Source: Primulina eburnea
Taxonomy: Eukaryota; Streptophyta; Magnoliopsida; Lamiales; Gesneriaceae
NCBI RefSeq assembly: GCF_022965805.1
Contig: NC_133101.1
Coordinates: 8,841,069-8,905,068 of the forward strand
DNA length: 64,000 bases
Reading direction: 5' to 3'
Positions within the stretch are counted from its first letter, which is position 1; the number at the start of each line of letters is the position of its first letter. Positions 8,357-20,185 of the stretch are shown here, piece by piece. Below the pieces are notes generated by a model. It was not told where the DNA came from, did not search any database, and worked only from the letters and a program-made list of their open reading frames with translations. Position numbers and translations under genes: made by a program.

Positions 8357-11300
8357 TCAAGATGGACTGTAGATGTTTTTGACAGACATCTTAGAAACCA
8401 TATGAGATAGGGATGCACATGGAAGAGGTTTTGTGAACATATCAGCAAGCTGCAACTGAGTTCGAATTGGCAGAAGTTTAATTGTTCCTTCCTTGATTTT
8501 CTCACGAATAAAATGACAATCTATCTCAATGTGTTTTGTGCGTTCATGAAAGATAGGATTGTATGCCAGATGGATGGCCGATTGGTTGTCACAAAATATA
8601 GTGGCAGGGGCTGGAATGGTGATGTGCAAGTCTTTGAGTAGCTGAGTAAGCCATATGACTTCGCTTGTTGTAGTGGCAAGTGCTCTGTATTCAGCCTCTG
8701 AAGATGATCTGGAAATGGTCACTTGTTTTTTGGTTTTCCATGAAATCAAGGTGTCGCCCAAGAAAACACAAAAACCTATTACTGACTTTCGGGTGTCAGC
8801 ACAAGCTGCCCAATCAGCATCTGAAAACGCCCTTAAGTGCATGGGAGAGGTGGCTGAGAAGAAGATTCCTTGGCCTGGATTGGACTTGAGATATCTCAAG
8901 ATATGATGCACAGCCTTCAGGTGTGAGGTACGAGGTTGGGACACAAATTGACTCAATTTGTGGACTGCAAATGTGATGTCTGGTCTAGACAAGGTAAGGT
9001 ATAATAGACGTCCAATGAGGCGTCTATATTGAGTGACATCTTCAAGTAATTCACCATCGTGGAGATTGAGTTGAACCCTGGGTTCCATAGGCACGTGCAC
9101 AGGTTTGCAAGCAAGGAATCCAGTGTCTTCGAGTAGGTGTAATGTGTAATTGCGTTGTGATAGGCATATGCCCTGTGTCGTTCTTGCTATTTCAAGACCA
9201 AGGAAATATTTTAAAGGGCCCAGATCCTTAAGTTTGAATTTGGATTGGAGAACAGATTTCACGTCATGAATGAAACTAGGGGAAGGTCCGGCAATGATGA
9301 TGTCGTCTACATATACCAGTAAGACGACGAAAGAAGATCCTGATCCTTTGGTGAATAAAGTATGATCAGCTTGGGACTGCACAAATCCATATTCAAGTAC
9401 TGCATTGGAGAATTTTGTGTTCCACTGTCGAGAGGCTTGGCGTAGGCCATATATAGATTTGTGTAATTTGCACACAAGTTTGGGAGTGGCTTGATCAATT
9501 TGTTCTGTGGGAGTGTATCCAAGTGGAAGATCCATGTACACATCTTCGAGTAGATCTCCATTCAGAAATGCATTATTAATGTCCAATTGTGCAAGATGCC
9601 AATTTTGGCTAGCAGCAAGTGCAAGCAAAACTTTGACAGTGGCTAGCTTGGCAACTGGGGAGAAAGTCTCAAAGAAATCAACACCTTCGCATTGATTGTA
9701 CCCTTTCGCAACTAACCGAGCCTTATACATGTCTATCGAGCCATCAGATTTATGTTTGATCTTGTATACCCAACGGCAGCCAATGGCTTGTTTGTTTGAA
9801 GGAATTGGAACCACAGACCAAGTCTTGTTGGCTTCCATTGCATCGAGTTCCTCACGCATTGCAACCTGCCAGTCATTTGACTTCACGGCTTGATGAAAGA
9901 ATTGAGGTTCCACTTGTGTGGAAATATTAAGCACAAATTGTTTGTATGATGGAGAAAGTGAGTGATATGATACGTATGCCTCCAAAGGATACATGGCTGA
10001 ATGTTAGGGGTCTGATTTATGCTGCAACATTTGACAATGATAATGCCTTAAGTATGATGGCGGTTTGATCGCCCTTGAAGAAGTGCGATTGGGAGCAACA
10101 TGAGCTGGTATCTCTGGAGCACTTGGTATCTCTGGAACATTATTGTGTGCACCAGCAACTGAAGAAGCATTTGAGTTTGATGCCTCGTGTGGAACAGCTA
10201 ATGGCACATTGCTGTCCAAGCATTCAGTAGGGTCAATGGGTGCTGATGTAGGAAGTACCAAGTCAGGAAATGGATCAATGATCTCTTCCTCTGGAGATAT
10301 AGAAAGAAAAGGAAATATGGATTCATGGAAAATAACATCACGTGATATAAATGTTTCCTTGCTCTTAATGTCCAATAACTTGTATGCTTTCATGTTTGGA
10401 GGATATCCTAAAAAAACACAGGCACGAGCTCTTGGAACAAACTTGTCGCGATGAGCTGATAAAGTGGAAGCAAATGCAAGGCAACCAAATACACGAAAGT
10501 GTGAATAATCCACACTTTTCTGATACAACAGCTCATAGGGAGATTTGTTGTGTGTCCAAGGGGAAGGTACACGATTTATCAAGTAAGTTGCTGTCAGAAT
10601 ACATTCATTCCAGAAACGAGTAGGCATATGGGACTGGAAAAGCAAAGAACGAGCAACATTAAGCAAATGTTGGTGTTTCCTTTCTACTACCGAATTCTGT
10701 TGAGGAGTTTGCACACATGAAAACTGATGTATAATTCCTTTGGTCTGTAACAACTCGGTGAACGCAAGCTCTTTAGCATTATCAGTGCGAAAGGCCTTTA
10801 CTGTCATGGTGAATTGAGTTTCAACCATTTGACAGAATCTAGACACTATACTTAGTGCTTCAGATTTGTGTTGCAAAAGAAAAACCCATGTAAACCTTGT
10901 GCAATCGTCGAATAGAGTCAAGAAATATCGTTGATTATTATATGTAGGAGCATGATATGGCCCCCAAATGTCACAGTGAACAAGATCAAAAGGCTTTGAA
11001 GACATATTGTGATGAGAAACAAAAGGTAATCTTCTTTGTTTTGCTAATGGACAAATAGAACATGGTATATTGGGTATATCAATATCCTTGCATTGTAAAT
11101 GGTTTTTCAAATTATGTACTATCTTCATTGAAGGGTGTCCCAGACGACAGTGCCAAGTTTGTGAAGTAACTTGATTGACATGGATCTTCGAGCAAGAGTT
11201 GTAGCTTTCCAGATTCTCGACTTTCAGAACATACAACCTTCTATCCGATTACCCTTGCCAATCATCTTCTTGGTTGTCATTTCCTGAATGAAAAATGAAT

Positions 11301-12732
11301 CATGGTAAAAGTTGATCATAACATCTGTGTTGGCTATAAAGGAGCTGACGGACAGTAGGTTAAATTTGAACTCGGGTACGTAAAGAACATCAGATAGAAC
11401 CAAGGATCCCAATCTAACTTCACCACATAATTTGACGTCAATGTATTCGTGATTTGGCAGGATGACACGTGAATTGTCCACTGATGTAAGGTAAGTAAAA
11501 GAATTCACATTCGAGCAAATATGTCGAGATGCCCCCGAATCCACGATCCAACATGAAGGTGAATGCAACAAATTAGGAATAGATATTGATAAGCAAGTAT
11601 CTGAATTAAAGTGATCATTCGAACCATCTTGCCGATCAATTTTCTTGTCAACATCTGAGAGGTGTGGAACAAACATGGTCATCAGTTGTTCCATCTGATT
11701 TTTATCAAACTTCTGTAAGATATTGGAAGAAGAATCAGTAAGAGAATCTCGGAGGCCAGATGAAACACTATGTCCTGATACTTGATTCACTGGAGCAGAT
11801 GAATTTCTGTTCACAAATCTTCCTCTGGTTTTGTATCCTGGAGGATAGCCATGAATCTTGTAACATGTATCGACGGTGTGTCCAGGAGCATTGCAAGAAG
11901 TACAATATGGTCTGCCTTTCTAGAATTTAATTCTTGCTCTGCTATTATGCTGGGATTGATGGTGCTCCCCTTGGAGCGCAAGTGCCAAGTCATTTGTGGG
12001 TGTATTGAAATTAGATTGCTTCCCAATAGCCCTTTGTCTCTCCTCTTGTATGACTAAAGCAAAAATTTTGTTGATAGACGGAAGAGGATCAAGCAGAAGC
12101 ACTTGACTCCTATTATGGGTAAACGAGTCATTGAGACCCATGAGAAAAGTCATGGCGTAATCCATCTGAACATAATTGTCAATGTTCTTGACCCCATTAC
12201 AAATGCACTTACCACTTCTGCAAACCGGACGGAATTGATTCAATTCTTCCCAAATGGCCTTAAGCTTAGTGAAGTAGATACCAACCGGATCTTGATCTTG
12301 GCGCAAATTGATCAATTCTCTACGCAGTTGAAATATTCTTGGAGCATTGCTTTGTTGAAAACGATCTTGCAAATCCTTCCATATATCTTCTGCTGATTCC
12401 GCGAACAAGATGCTCGCTGATATCTCCTTGGATACAGAATTCAGTAGCCAAGAAATGACTATGTTGTTGTTTCGAGTCCACGCACTTGTCAAGGTGAGAT
12501 CACTCTCTGATGGTTTGTGAATAGATCCATCAATAAACCCCAACTTGTTCTTAACGGAAAGTGCAATTTTCATTGCCCGACTCCATGACGGAAAATTTTC
12601 ACCAGTGAGTTGTTGTGAAACCAGGAGCTGCCCTGGATTATCAGAATGATGGAGAAAGTAGGGGCTCGATTGGTCATCAGCGGCTGATCGCCCCATTTGC
12701 ATATTCCACGCCGTGGAATTTGTGTTTGTCAT
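8357..12732 (-). pseudogene. Copia gag-pol polyprotein, disabled
   Basis: One reading frame in origin. Gag (from ATG 12732) covers 270 residues and is then stopped by TAG (11920-11922), just before its zinc knuckle (CTSCNAPGHTVDTC, same frame). Protease follows with WIVDSGASRHIC. A single-base loss near 11236 shifts the frame between protease and integrase. Integrase (to 10004) keeps the HHCC finger and the D, D, E residues (DIWGPY, FRTDNAKE, VVERKHQ). An in-frame TAA (10004-10006) separates it from reverse transcriptase with YVDDIIIAG and RNase H with DADWA and CDNQSAIH (to 8357). Two stops and one frameshift: dead, but recent. Confidence 0.92.
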
Positions 12733-12910
12733 AGATCCAGATGTCGATGCTCAGAACTTCCAATTACGAATTGGAGAATGAAATGCACCGATTTGTGAGT
12801 TTTGCACAGAAAGAAAACTCACCAGCTCGACGAGAGAATCTCAATCTTCTTCCTGATTATCTGCTCACCATTGGCATGTGTAAGTGTTGTGCGGATAAGC
12901 TCTGATATCA

Positions 12911-13093
12911 TATTACAGAGGCGAGCATGTATTGAATGGAAAAAGAGTTCTGTTCTTCATTATTGAAAAAAAAATGATAGTCTGTACATCATCTATGTTT
13001 ATACATGCGTAAGTAATTGAGTAAGTTTGACTAACTATCTAACCAACTATAACTAACTAATAACCGAGCTAACTAACTGTTGTTAGTCTGATA
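12911..13093 (-). repeat. 5' LTR of the copia element
   Basis: 183 bp, near-identical to 8160-8347 apart from a 5-bp gap in an A-rich stretch and a few substitutions. The untranslated leader between primer site and gag is 12733-12898. Confidence 0.95.
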
Positions 13094-13098
13094 GTAAT

Positions 13099-14232
13099 TG
13101 CTCTTATAATTGATGTGACATAATTATTTTCGCACTGTAACACAGAGCAACGTTCGAATCCAAGTGACAGCAAATTTCCAATTTTTCTATTGTAATACCC
13201 ATGGGATTATAAATTGGTAGACGAGATCCTATCAATATAGATATTATCTCACTTCATTTTAATAGGTAAGATCTTGTCACACATACAATTTCAAAAAAAA
13301 AAATGGATCTTATATATGTATGGACAAATCTTGGTCATCCATCTTATCATGGGGCAATGATACAGTCGTTAAAGTAATCATCATTCCTATACAGTTGTTT
13401 ATATGCAGGAAGTTAGAATACAGGGTACTTCAATGTATATTCATGAAACGTTTTCTATTATTCATATGACGCAAATAACTATATTATTTTATAAATTGAA
13501 TAAAAAAATAGTTGATATCATATTTAGAGTATGTTTCTTTTCACGTATCTTTATTCGTGATACAGATCAATTATTCTCATATTTACAATAAAAATTAATA
13601 TTTTTATCATGAGTGACTCAAATAAAATATTTGTCTCACAAAATTAATTAGTGAGACCGTTTCATGGGAGGTTTTTTGTTATATTTAGTAATTAAAGTGG
13701 TAAAAAGTCATAAAGTATTAGAAATACAAAAAATTAATTATAGAAAGAATATCCTAAAAGATAAATAAATATGTGCAAAAAGGATCAGAGACAAGGCTAA
13801 TTTCAATTAATTACAAAAAATTAATTATAGAAAGAATATCCTAAAAGACATACTCTTTAAATTAAGGGTGAACAAAACCAATAGGAATTCCAATTTTAAA
13901 GTTCACGAGTATTTTATTTCGTGATCACATTATAAGATATTTAAAAAAAAATTCGATCATCAACAAATTATGTACAAAAAGAAAAGGAAAGAAAGAAAGA
14001 AAAAAGCGCCATTTCAATGAATATTATCCAATTTGCCAGCAAAATAATGAAGATGGGATGTCTTCACTAACCATAACATCTCATAAATATAAAGAACCAT
14101 CATCTGAATCACAATCCTATAATGCAAAACAAAGTCCCAACAAAGATTAGTCGCTGAAATTAGTAACCTGGTTATGTGGTTATCATGTGAAGCATCCTCA
14201 ATCTCATCTCCCATATTGTTGGCTCGCTGAAA
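13099..14232. other. Spacer with a local duplication and a decayed MITE
   Basis: AT-rich. Holds an old minus-strand copy of the 182-bp repeat (about 13524-13668) and a direct duplication with an 87-bp offset: about 36 bases from 13726 recur from 13813. The region near 14014-14232 is probably the 3' UTR of the DMS3 gene. Confidence 0.6.
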
Positions 14233-17200
14233 TCATCTAGGAGCCGCCGAGGGCCGTGCCACTGCCACCTGATATCAATGATTAACAAAAACCAGCATAT
14301 ATTATTAAACCATCAATATAACGAATAAAATTATAAAAAGCAAAACAATTTTTGAACATGACAAGTGAGAAAAAACCAAGTAAAATTTGATAGTTTATTA
14401 GATAATGTTTCTCGATGACATAATATCTTCTGGTCATTACAGAAACCATGTGATCATAAACTGTAACTGTTTAATCCTATTTATTGGCCAAAATCAAGTG
14501 ATGGGAAATTTTTCATCTGCTCCAGATCAGGATGGGGACTGGAGATAAAAGCTATTTTATTGAATGGGTACTGCACAATTGAGGCATTACCTGAGCGGTG
14601 TACATGGAGCTTTCAGCGAGATATTTGAGAAACTCTTGTTTTTTTATCTCATAGTTGACCTTTGCATGGTCTAAGTATGACTGCTCTCTCAGAAGATCTT
14701 CCGCGATTCGATCCTTCTTCCATTTTGTTTCCTTTATCTGGTTTTCAATCTCCAAGAATTTCTCAGGGAGGCTCAACCTTTCAAAGCCAACAGGAAACTT
14801 GACATCTTCCCTTAAAAAAGAAAATTCAAGTGATTAATGAGATTATTGGATGCAGGCAATGAAATAAGAGACGTGTACACATCATATTTTCTTAAGATTA
14901 GGGGTTTGGATCTTCGAAGTGAGGCATCTGACTCATCTACTTGCCCACACATAGCGCGCACACATAATTCAATTATGCAATTTTCAAGGAACTAATTCAT
15001 GATATGGAGAATTACTAAATTAAGGCCAAGCTTTTACCGGGGAGAAGCCAAACGAAACACTCCAGGACTTTTAATCATCCCTCCGTCTAAAGATATGGCT
15101 CCATCTGGTATATAAGGAAGAGCCTTTAGCATGTCTTCCCTTGACTTATACACTTGCAACCTTGATAATAGGTTATAGAACAATGTTTCTCTGAGTCCAA
15201 ACCCACTCTTCGTAATATAGTACAAGTGAGTTCTGTCAATATTTATCATATTCACCGCAAAACCAAGAAAGCCAGGAGGAGTTTCCCCATTGATTATTCT
15301 TGGTTTTAGAAGATCAAGCCTCCTTTGAGGGTCATCGGCTATAAACTCACCAGGATATGGCCTATATGCAAATCCAAAGAATGGAGCATAAAGTTGAGTA
15401 ATTAGTGAAAATGTTCTTTCATAGATCAACAAGGATAACTTTAGAAGTGTATACCTCAGACTTTCAAGGCAAATGACAAGAAATGGGTCGTCAAGAGACC
15501 TCCTAGTTGAAGTTGCAAGTGCATGAAGGCCCAAGCTTTTATTTATTGATCCTTCTTTGTTGTATGCTTCCAAGGCGTTGACACCTTCATAGGTCTTGCA
15601 GACCACTGCAAGCATGGTTCCAAGGCCCAAATACTCGGAAAGAAGTCTAAGTCCCAAAATTATCAGCAAATATTTGAAGTCAATAATAACAAATTTTCCT
15701 GAAGGCAAACCAGAGAGAAAGAAAAGTGAACCAACCTGCTAAGGTTGTCATCTTCAACTTTTCCAAGTGTAGCAACAATGCCAAGCACATCTTTTGTTGA
15801 CGTGTGATCAGAAGCCTGAGATTCAGGTTGACTTTTTATCATACACAAAAGGGCAGCTGCGGATTTCTCATGCTTAAGAATATTACCAAGTGTCTCTTCC
15901 TCACTCCTCGAAAGGTCAAGGTATTGGTTTTGTGTTGCGGAGAAACTTGTTTTATGATACTTTTCAAGAGTTGCTACAGGAACAAGTGGGTGAAAAAGTT
16001 AAATAATAGATTAGGATCTAGTCAACAAGGAGAGAAAAATCAGTAGGTAAACCTAATGCAGACACACAACGCAATGATCACATACTTATAAGATGCTTGT
16101 GATGCATATTGCAGCAAAATAGCTGCGAGGTGGCACACATATCTCTTGAAACATGTTCAATAATGTGCAAGTCAAGAGCAACAATCTTAAAAATCCCATG
16201 ATTCTCTAATCGAAAGCATGAAAATTGGCAGTACGTGCACCTGGCTGGAAAAGCCAGGTGTAATAGGAGGATAGATACCTGTCATATCTAGAATTGATTC
16301 CTCCAACTTCGTTTTCTGAGTTTTCAAGTATTTAATGTTGTCCTCATTATGCTTGATTTTTTGACCCAGCTCCTGTAGATCATCCTGAAGTTGCTGCAAC
16401 AATAAATAAGTCCACATATTTTCATTCAGATCGCTGTTGTCCATCAAGCAACAAAGATAATAAAGAATGTAAGAGACAGATACTATTTCCAACAATCATC
16501 ACATCATCTCATGCGTGATCAAATAAACAGCATCATCAGAGGGTCAAGGAGAATTAATGAAACACCTTGGAATGAATTATAATTGATCCAGCCTGCTGAA
16601 TAAGCTCTCCATTTTGCACACCCTCTCCCGCAAACACGTGGGGCGAATTCTGACCGGCAAGATTAAGCGCCGCCGATTGGTCGGAGATAACCATTGCCCT
16701 TGGATTGATTGGCAGCTGGCTTATCAAGTATATTACTCAGTTTTAGTTTTTATACACGGGAAAGACAAAAAATCTGAAGCATATGTCTAAAACCCAAAAA
16801 GAAAGTAAAGTAGGCACTAAACATCTCCACGAGATGTTGGATATAAAAATGATTACTCTTCAGGATTATTTACTCCCTTCTGAAATTTAAACATCCTAGA
16901 GCTTAGAACAAAAACAAAACTGTACTAGATAAACTAAAGTAGAGTAGATTTCGAAGAGTTCTTGATCAAAATATACTGTTCTCAATTTTCAGCAGCATAT
17001 ACAAGGAGAATTTGTTTCTGCTAAACAGAACTGTAAACCAACATTCAACGTTCGTCATTGCATCAAAACCATGAACCAACTACTTTCCCCAAAATAAATA
17101 CATTTTTACAACGAGACAGTCCTTAAAAATTAATATGCCATTTAAGAGACGCAAGATTGAAGCACACAAGATAAACAAACATTGTAGAACAAAAGAAATA

Positions 17201-17563
17201 GTACATGGTATCGAATAAATCAATCTGGAAACAAATTTGGTAGACTATAACAAATTAAAATGTAATAATCGGCCAACACCCAAAATTCCAATTTCTCGTT
17301 CGCAGCATTTTCAAAATTTGCATCGATTCTAATCTCCCCTGTCCACAAATACAAGCTGCATGCCTAACATATTCGGTCCCGCGCACAGAAATAAACTAGA
17401 AACACCTCAAACGAACATACGATATCAATTCACAACTTGAGTAAGAAAAGAAACCAAGAATGGAAAATTCCTAAATTATTTACAGAAAAATATTTTAATT
17501 ATTAACCTGCGGTGATATCTCGGAATCTTTAGGTGTCAGTTTCTGATCGCGTCCGCCAAGCAT
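14233..17563 (-). CDS. DMS3: DMS3, SMC-hinge-domain protein of RNA-directed DNA methylation
   Basis: DMS3 works in the nucleus with DRD1 and RDM1 (DDR complex) to bring RNA polymerase V to chromatin for siRNA-guided methylation. Exons (minus strand): 17563-17507, 16715-16566, 16393-16279, 15973-15736, 15646-15455, 15361-15038, 14810-14591, 14268-14233. All junctions are GT-AG and phases match, giving 443 residues against 420 in Arabidopsis. Landmarks: N-terminal coiled coil ([20 protein letters not shown]), hinge-type region with [38 protein letters not shown] and [18 protein letters not shown], then a C-terminal coiled coil and a PR* end as in Arabidopsis. There are no SMC ATPase heads, as expected. 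The first exon is weaker: ATG 16694 would give 417 residues, but exon 17563-17507 joins in frame and extends similarity. Confidence 0.92.
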
Positions 17564-18140
17564 CGACGGGCGGCGGGGGTGGCGCTGCAGAGGGAAGAAA
17601 GGAGAGCAGAGTAACACACTGAAAGTTAATATACATGTACTAGCTAGCATAGATCGAGTCAACGGAGTTTTGTCATCCAGTCAGAGCTCGAATGTAACTA
17701 TTCAATATATTTATATATATATATTAATTAATTATTTATTTAAAAAAAATTGAAATCGAATTCGACTAACATGATATATTATTGAGTCTAACTCGAATAA
17801 AAATTAATATTTGAGTCGAGTTTAAATTCAAATATTTTAATTTTTTTCGAATAGAACTCGAGTAGACTCGACTTGATTACATATAACCTATATTGTCCTA
17901 ACCTATATTTTATTGTTCTTATATATTGTATCATAAAATTCAAATTTCAATATTTAACAATTTAAAATAAATATAGATATAATTATTGAGATAAATTATG
18001 AATATGTGATATATTAAATAAATAACTCTGATCTTCAATATAGTTTTTATTTATATAATCTTTTACTTGAAATGAAGTGGTATTTTGTCCACATCACCCT
18101 ATTGCATTTCCTTTAAAAAAAATAATTATTGATAACAAAA
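17564..18140. other. DMS3 upstream region and AT-rich spacer
   Basis: Presumed DMS3 promoter and leader (17564 to about 17660), followed by AT-rich DNA with repeated TCGAACTCGA-like motifs (about 17690-17880) that look like an old non-autonomous transposon. No gene seen. Confidence 0.5.
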
Positions 18141-18455
18141 TGAGTTGGGTATAATAATTGTCCTTATTTGGTAGAGCGATCGAATCGTGGTATTTGAGCT
18201 GTTGTGTAGTTTAAAATATTTGAGTTGCACCATTACCATCAGCTATAGATTTTGGTAAAGCGGCAAGCGCTCGGTCCTACAATTGGTATCAGAGCCAAGA
18301 TCACGGATTCGATTCTCATTGATTGCAATAATTGTCCTTGATTGGTAGAACGATCGAACCGTGGTGCTTGAGCTACTGTACGGTTTAAAAAATTTGAGTG
18401 GCACCATTACCACCAGCTATAGTTTTTGATAAATGAGCAAGCGCTGGGTTCTACA
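18141..18455 (+). mobile_element. TRIM element, copy with shortened interior
   Basis: Two direct repeats of about 140 bp (18141-18281 and to 18455) with a primer site TTGGTATCAGAGCC (18283-18296) between them. The interior lacks the polypurine tract and the first bases of the second LTR, apparently through recombination between two short CAATAATT/GATTGCAA stretches. Same family as 19167-19516. Confidence 0.75.
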
Positions 18456-19161
18456 AAATGTACTTAAGTTTGTTTGTAAATTTATTGTTTCAATTATTTT
18501 CTTAATCTGTTTAAAAAAAAACAAAAACAAAATAATATATATGGGATGAAAGTGGTATAATTTTGTAGTAAAATAAAATCGAACAAATGGCATGTATCAA
18601 ATTCACCGCCATTTTGAAATAAATTTTGTGGAAATTTTTAGTTTGTGGACCAAGTGTCGGAAGAATTAATACATATAATTTAGTAGCTCATGTTAAGCTG
18701 TCAAACCGGTCAACTCGGGTCAGCCCATAAAAAACGGGCCAACCATAGGTCATCCCTATGATTTCTAGATTGAACTCCAATTTTTTTTAATTTTTTTTGC
18801 AAAAAGAATTTAATTGAAGATATGATTCCCAGTTAATTAAATGATTTTGGTTGGGTTTTTTTCAGTAATTATTTTAAAATTTTAATAAAATAAAGTAAAA
18901 ATGAAATGGTTTATGAAATTAAAGTATGTCAACTCTATAGGCTTAATAAAATGATGCAAGTCATGCCTACTTGCTTTAACTAAAAAAATTAAGTTGTATG
19001 CCTCGATCACTCTGACATAGGAAAGTGCAACATGGGTCAAAGGCAGCAAAGCTACAACCTAAATAATTATTTAGGGATATTTTTTAAACCAATGTGCATC
19101 TGTTTTCTCTCTATAAATCAAAAAGAGGGCATCATATTTTTTTTACCATTTCCTCTTCATT
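18456..19161. other. AT-rich spacer
   Basis: No frame, RNA gene or clear repeat boundary. A GC-richer patch at 18700-18775 has the repeated CGGGTCAGCCC style of degenerate transposon ends. Confidence 0.4.
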
Positions 19162-19166
19162 CATCT

Positions 19167-19516
19167 TGTAGGACCGAGTGCTTACCGCTTTACCAAAAGC
19201 TATAGCTAGTAGTAATGGTGCAACTCAAATCTTTTAAACCGCACAGCAGCACAAGCACCACGGTTCGACTGCTCTACCAAGCAAGGACAATTATTGCACC
19301 CAACAATCTCCCTCCCAATAATTGCACTCCTTGCAATCAATGGGGATCGAACCCATGACCTTGGCTCTGATACCAATTGTAGGACCGAGTGTTTACCACT
19401 TTACCAAAAGCTATAGCTAGTAGTAATGGTGCAACTCAAATATTTTAAACCGCACAGCAGCACAAGCACCACGGTTCGATTGCTCTACCAAACAAGGACA
19501 ATTATTGCACCCAACA
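19167..19516 (-). mobile_element. TRIM retrotransposon (complete, 350 bp)
   Basis: Two 139-bp LTRs, 19167-19305 and 19378-19516, start TGTAGG and end CAACA on the plus strand and differ at five sites. On the minus strand a tRNA-Met primer site (TGGTATCAGAGCC, ending about 19363) follows the 5' LTR, and a polypurine tract (TTGGGAGGGAGA) precedes the 3' LTR. The element is flanked by a perfect 5-bp duplication CATCT (19162-19166 and 19517-19521). The interior is only 72 bp and non-coding, so it moves with enzymes made elsewhere. I see no 5S rRNA in the LTR, so it is not a Cassandra element. Confidence 0.93.
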
Positions 19517-19521
19517 CATCT

Positions 19522-19871
19522 CTTCGCTCGTAAATTCTCATGATTTTCTAATTAATTTGTTACACCACTTCAGGACAATTTTAAATTAATTTGAAGTTTT
19601 TTTTTATAATTTTACAATTAAATTTTGGTTCCAACTTCAATATAAGATATGTATACTAATATAAATTATTTATGTTAAATATTAAATTTATAATGAAATT
19701 ACTATTTATGTTATAATATTTTTTATGTGTTAGATTTTTTTTGTAATTTTAATTATTACTCGTTTTTTAGTTATTATTATTTTTTGTAAAGATATTGCAA
19801 AATCATTTATTATGATAAAATTATAATTATCATTATTATTTTTTAGAAAATTCTAAGAAAATAAATGTTAT
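19522..19871. other. AT-rich spacer
   Basis: Very AT-rich, without coding or repeat signal. Confidence 0.4.
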
Positions 19872-20185
19872 ATGTTAGTGGTAATGGTGCAACTCAAATT
19901 TTTTAAATTGCATACCAGTCCAAGAGTCATGGTTCGATCGCTCTACCCAACGGGACCAATTATTGCAAATCAACCATATCACTCCCAAGAATTGCACTCA
20001 TTTAAATCAATGAAAATCGAACTAAGGACTTTGACTCTGATATCAATTATAAGACTAAGTGCTTGCAGTTTATCAAAAGTTATAACTGGTGATAATGGTG
20101 TAACTCAAATTCTTAAGTTGTATAGCAGCTCATGCGACATGGTTTGATCGCTCCACTCAGTATGGACAATTATTCTACATCACAC
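19872..20185 (-). mobile_element. TRIM element, old truncated copy
   Basis: Same family and orientation as 19167-19516 but diverged. The outer edge of the first LTR is missing. The interior primer-site region (CTCTGATATCAAT on the plus strand, about 20034-20046) and the second LTR (to about 20185) are recognisable. The 91-residue plus-strand frame across it is fortuitous. Confidence 0.75.

Larger units (their letters stand above)
8160..13093 (-). mobile_element. Complete Ty1-copia retrotransposon with TA...TA ends
   Basis: A 4934-bp element flanked by the duplication GTAAT (8155-8159 and 13094-13098). LTRs: 8160-8347 (3', 188 bp) and 12911-13093 (5', 183 bp); they differ by a 5-bp indel and a few substitutions. 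On the minus strand the LTR starts TATCAG and ends CTGTAATA, so the termini are TA...TA and not TG...CA. The primer site on the minus strand (TGATATCAGAGC, 12899-12910) directly follows the 5' LTR, and the polypurine tract (GGGGGGGA) directly precedes the 3' LTR. Gene order gag, protease, integrase, RT, RNase H confirms copia. Confidence 0.95.

Noticed and set aside
17650..17880. A second hAT-like element with TCGAACTCGA motifs
   Set aside because: I could find neither paired ends nor a target duplication.
18283..18320. tRNA gene or SINE head (GGTATCAGAGCC with a GATTCGATTC-like box)
   Set aside because: The LTR-like direct repeats, polypurine tract and 5-bp duplication of the sister copy show it to be the primer site of a TRIM.
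19872..20147. 91-residue plus-strand frame
   Set aside because: It runs antisense through a decayed TRIM element and has no protein-like features.
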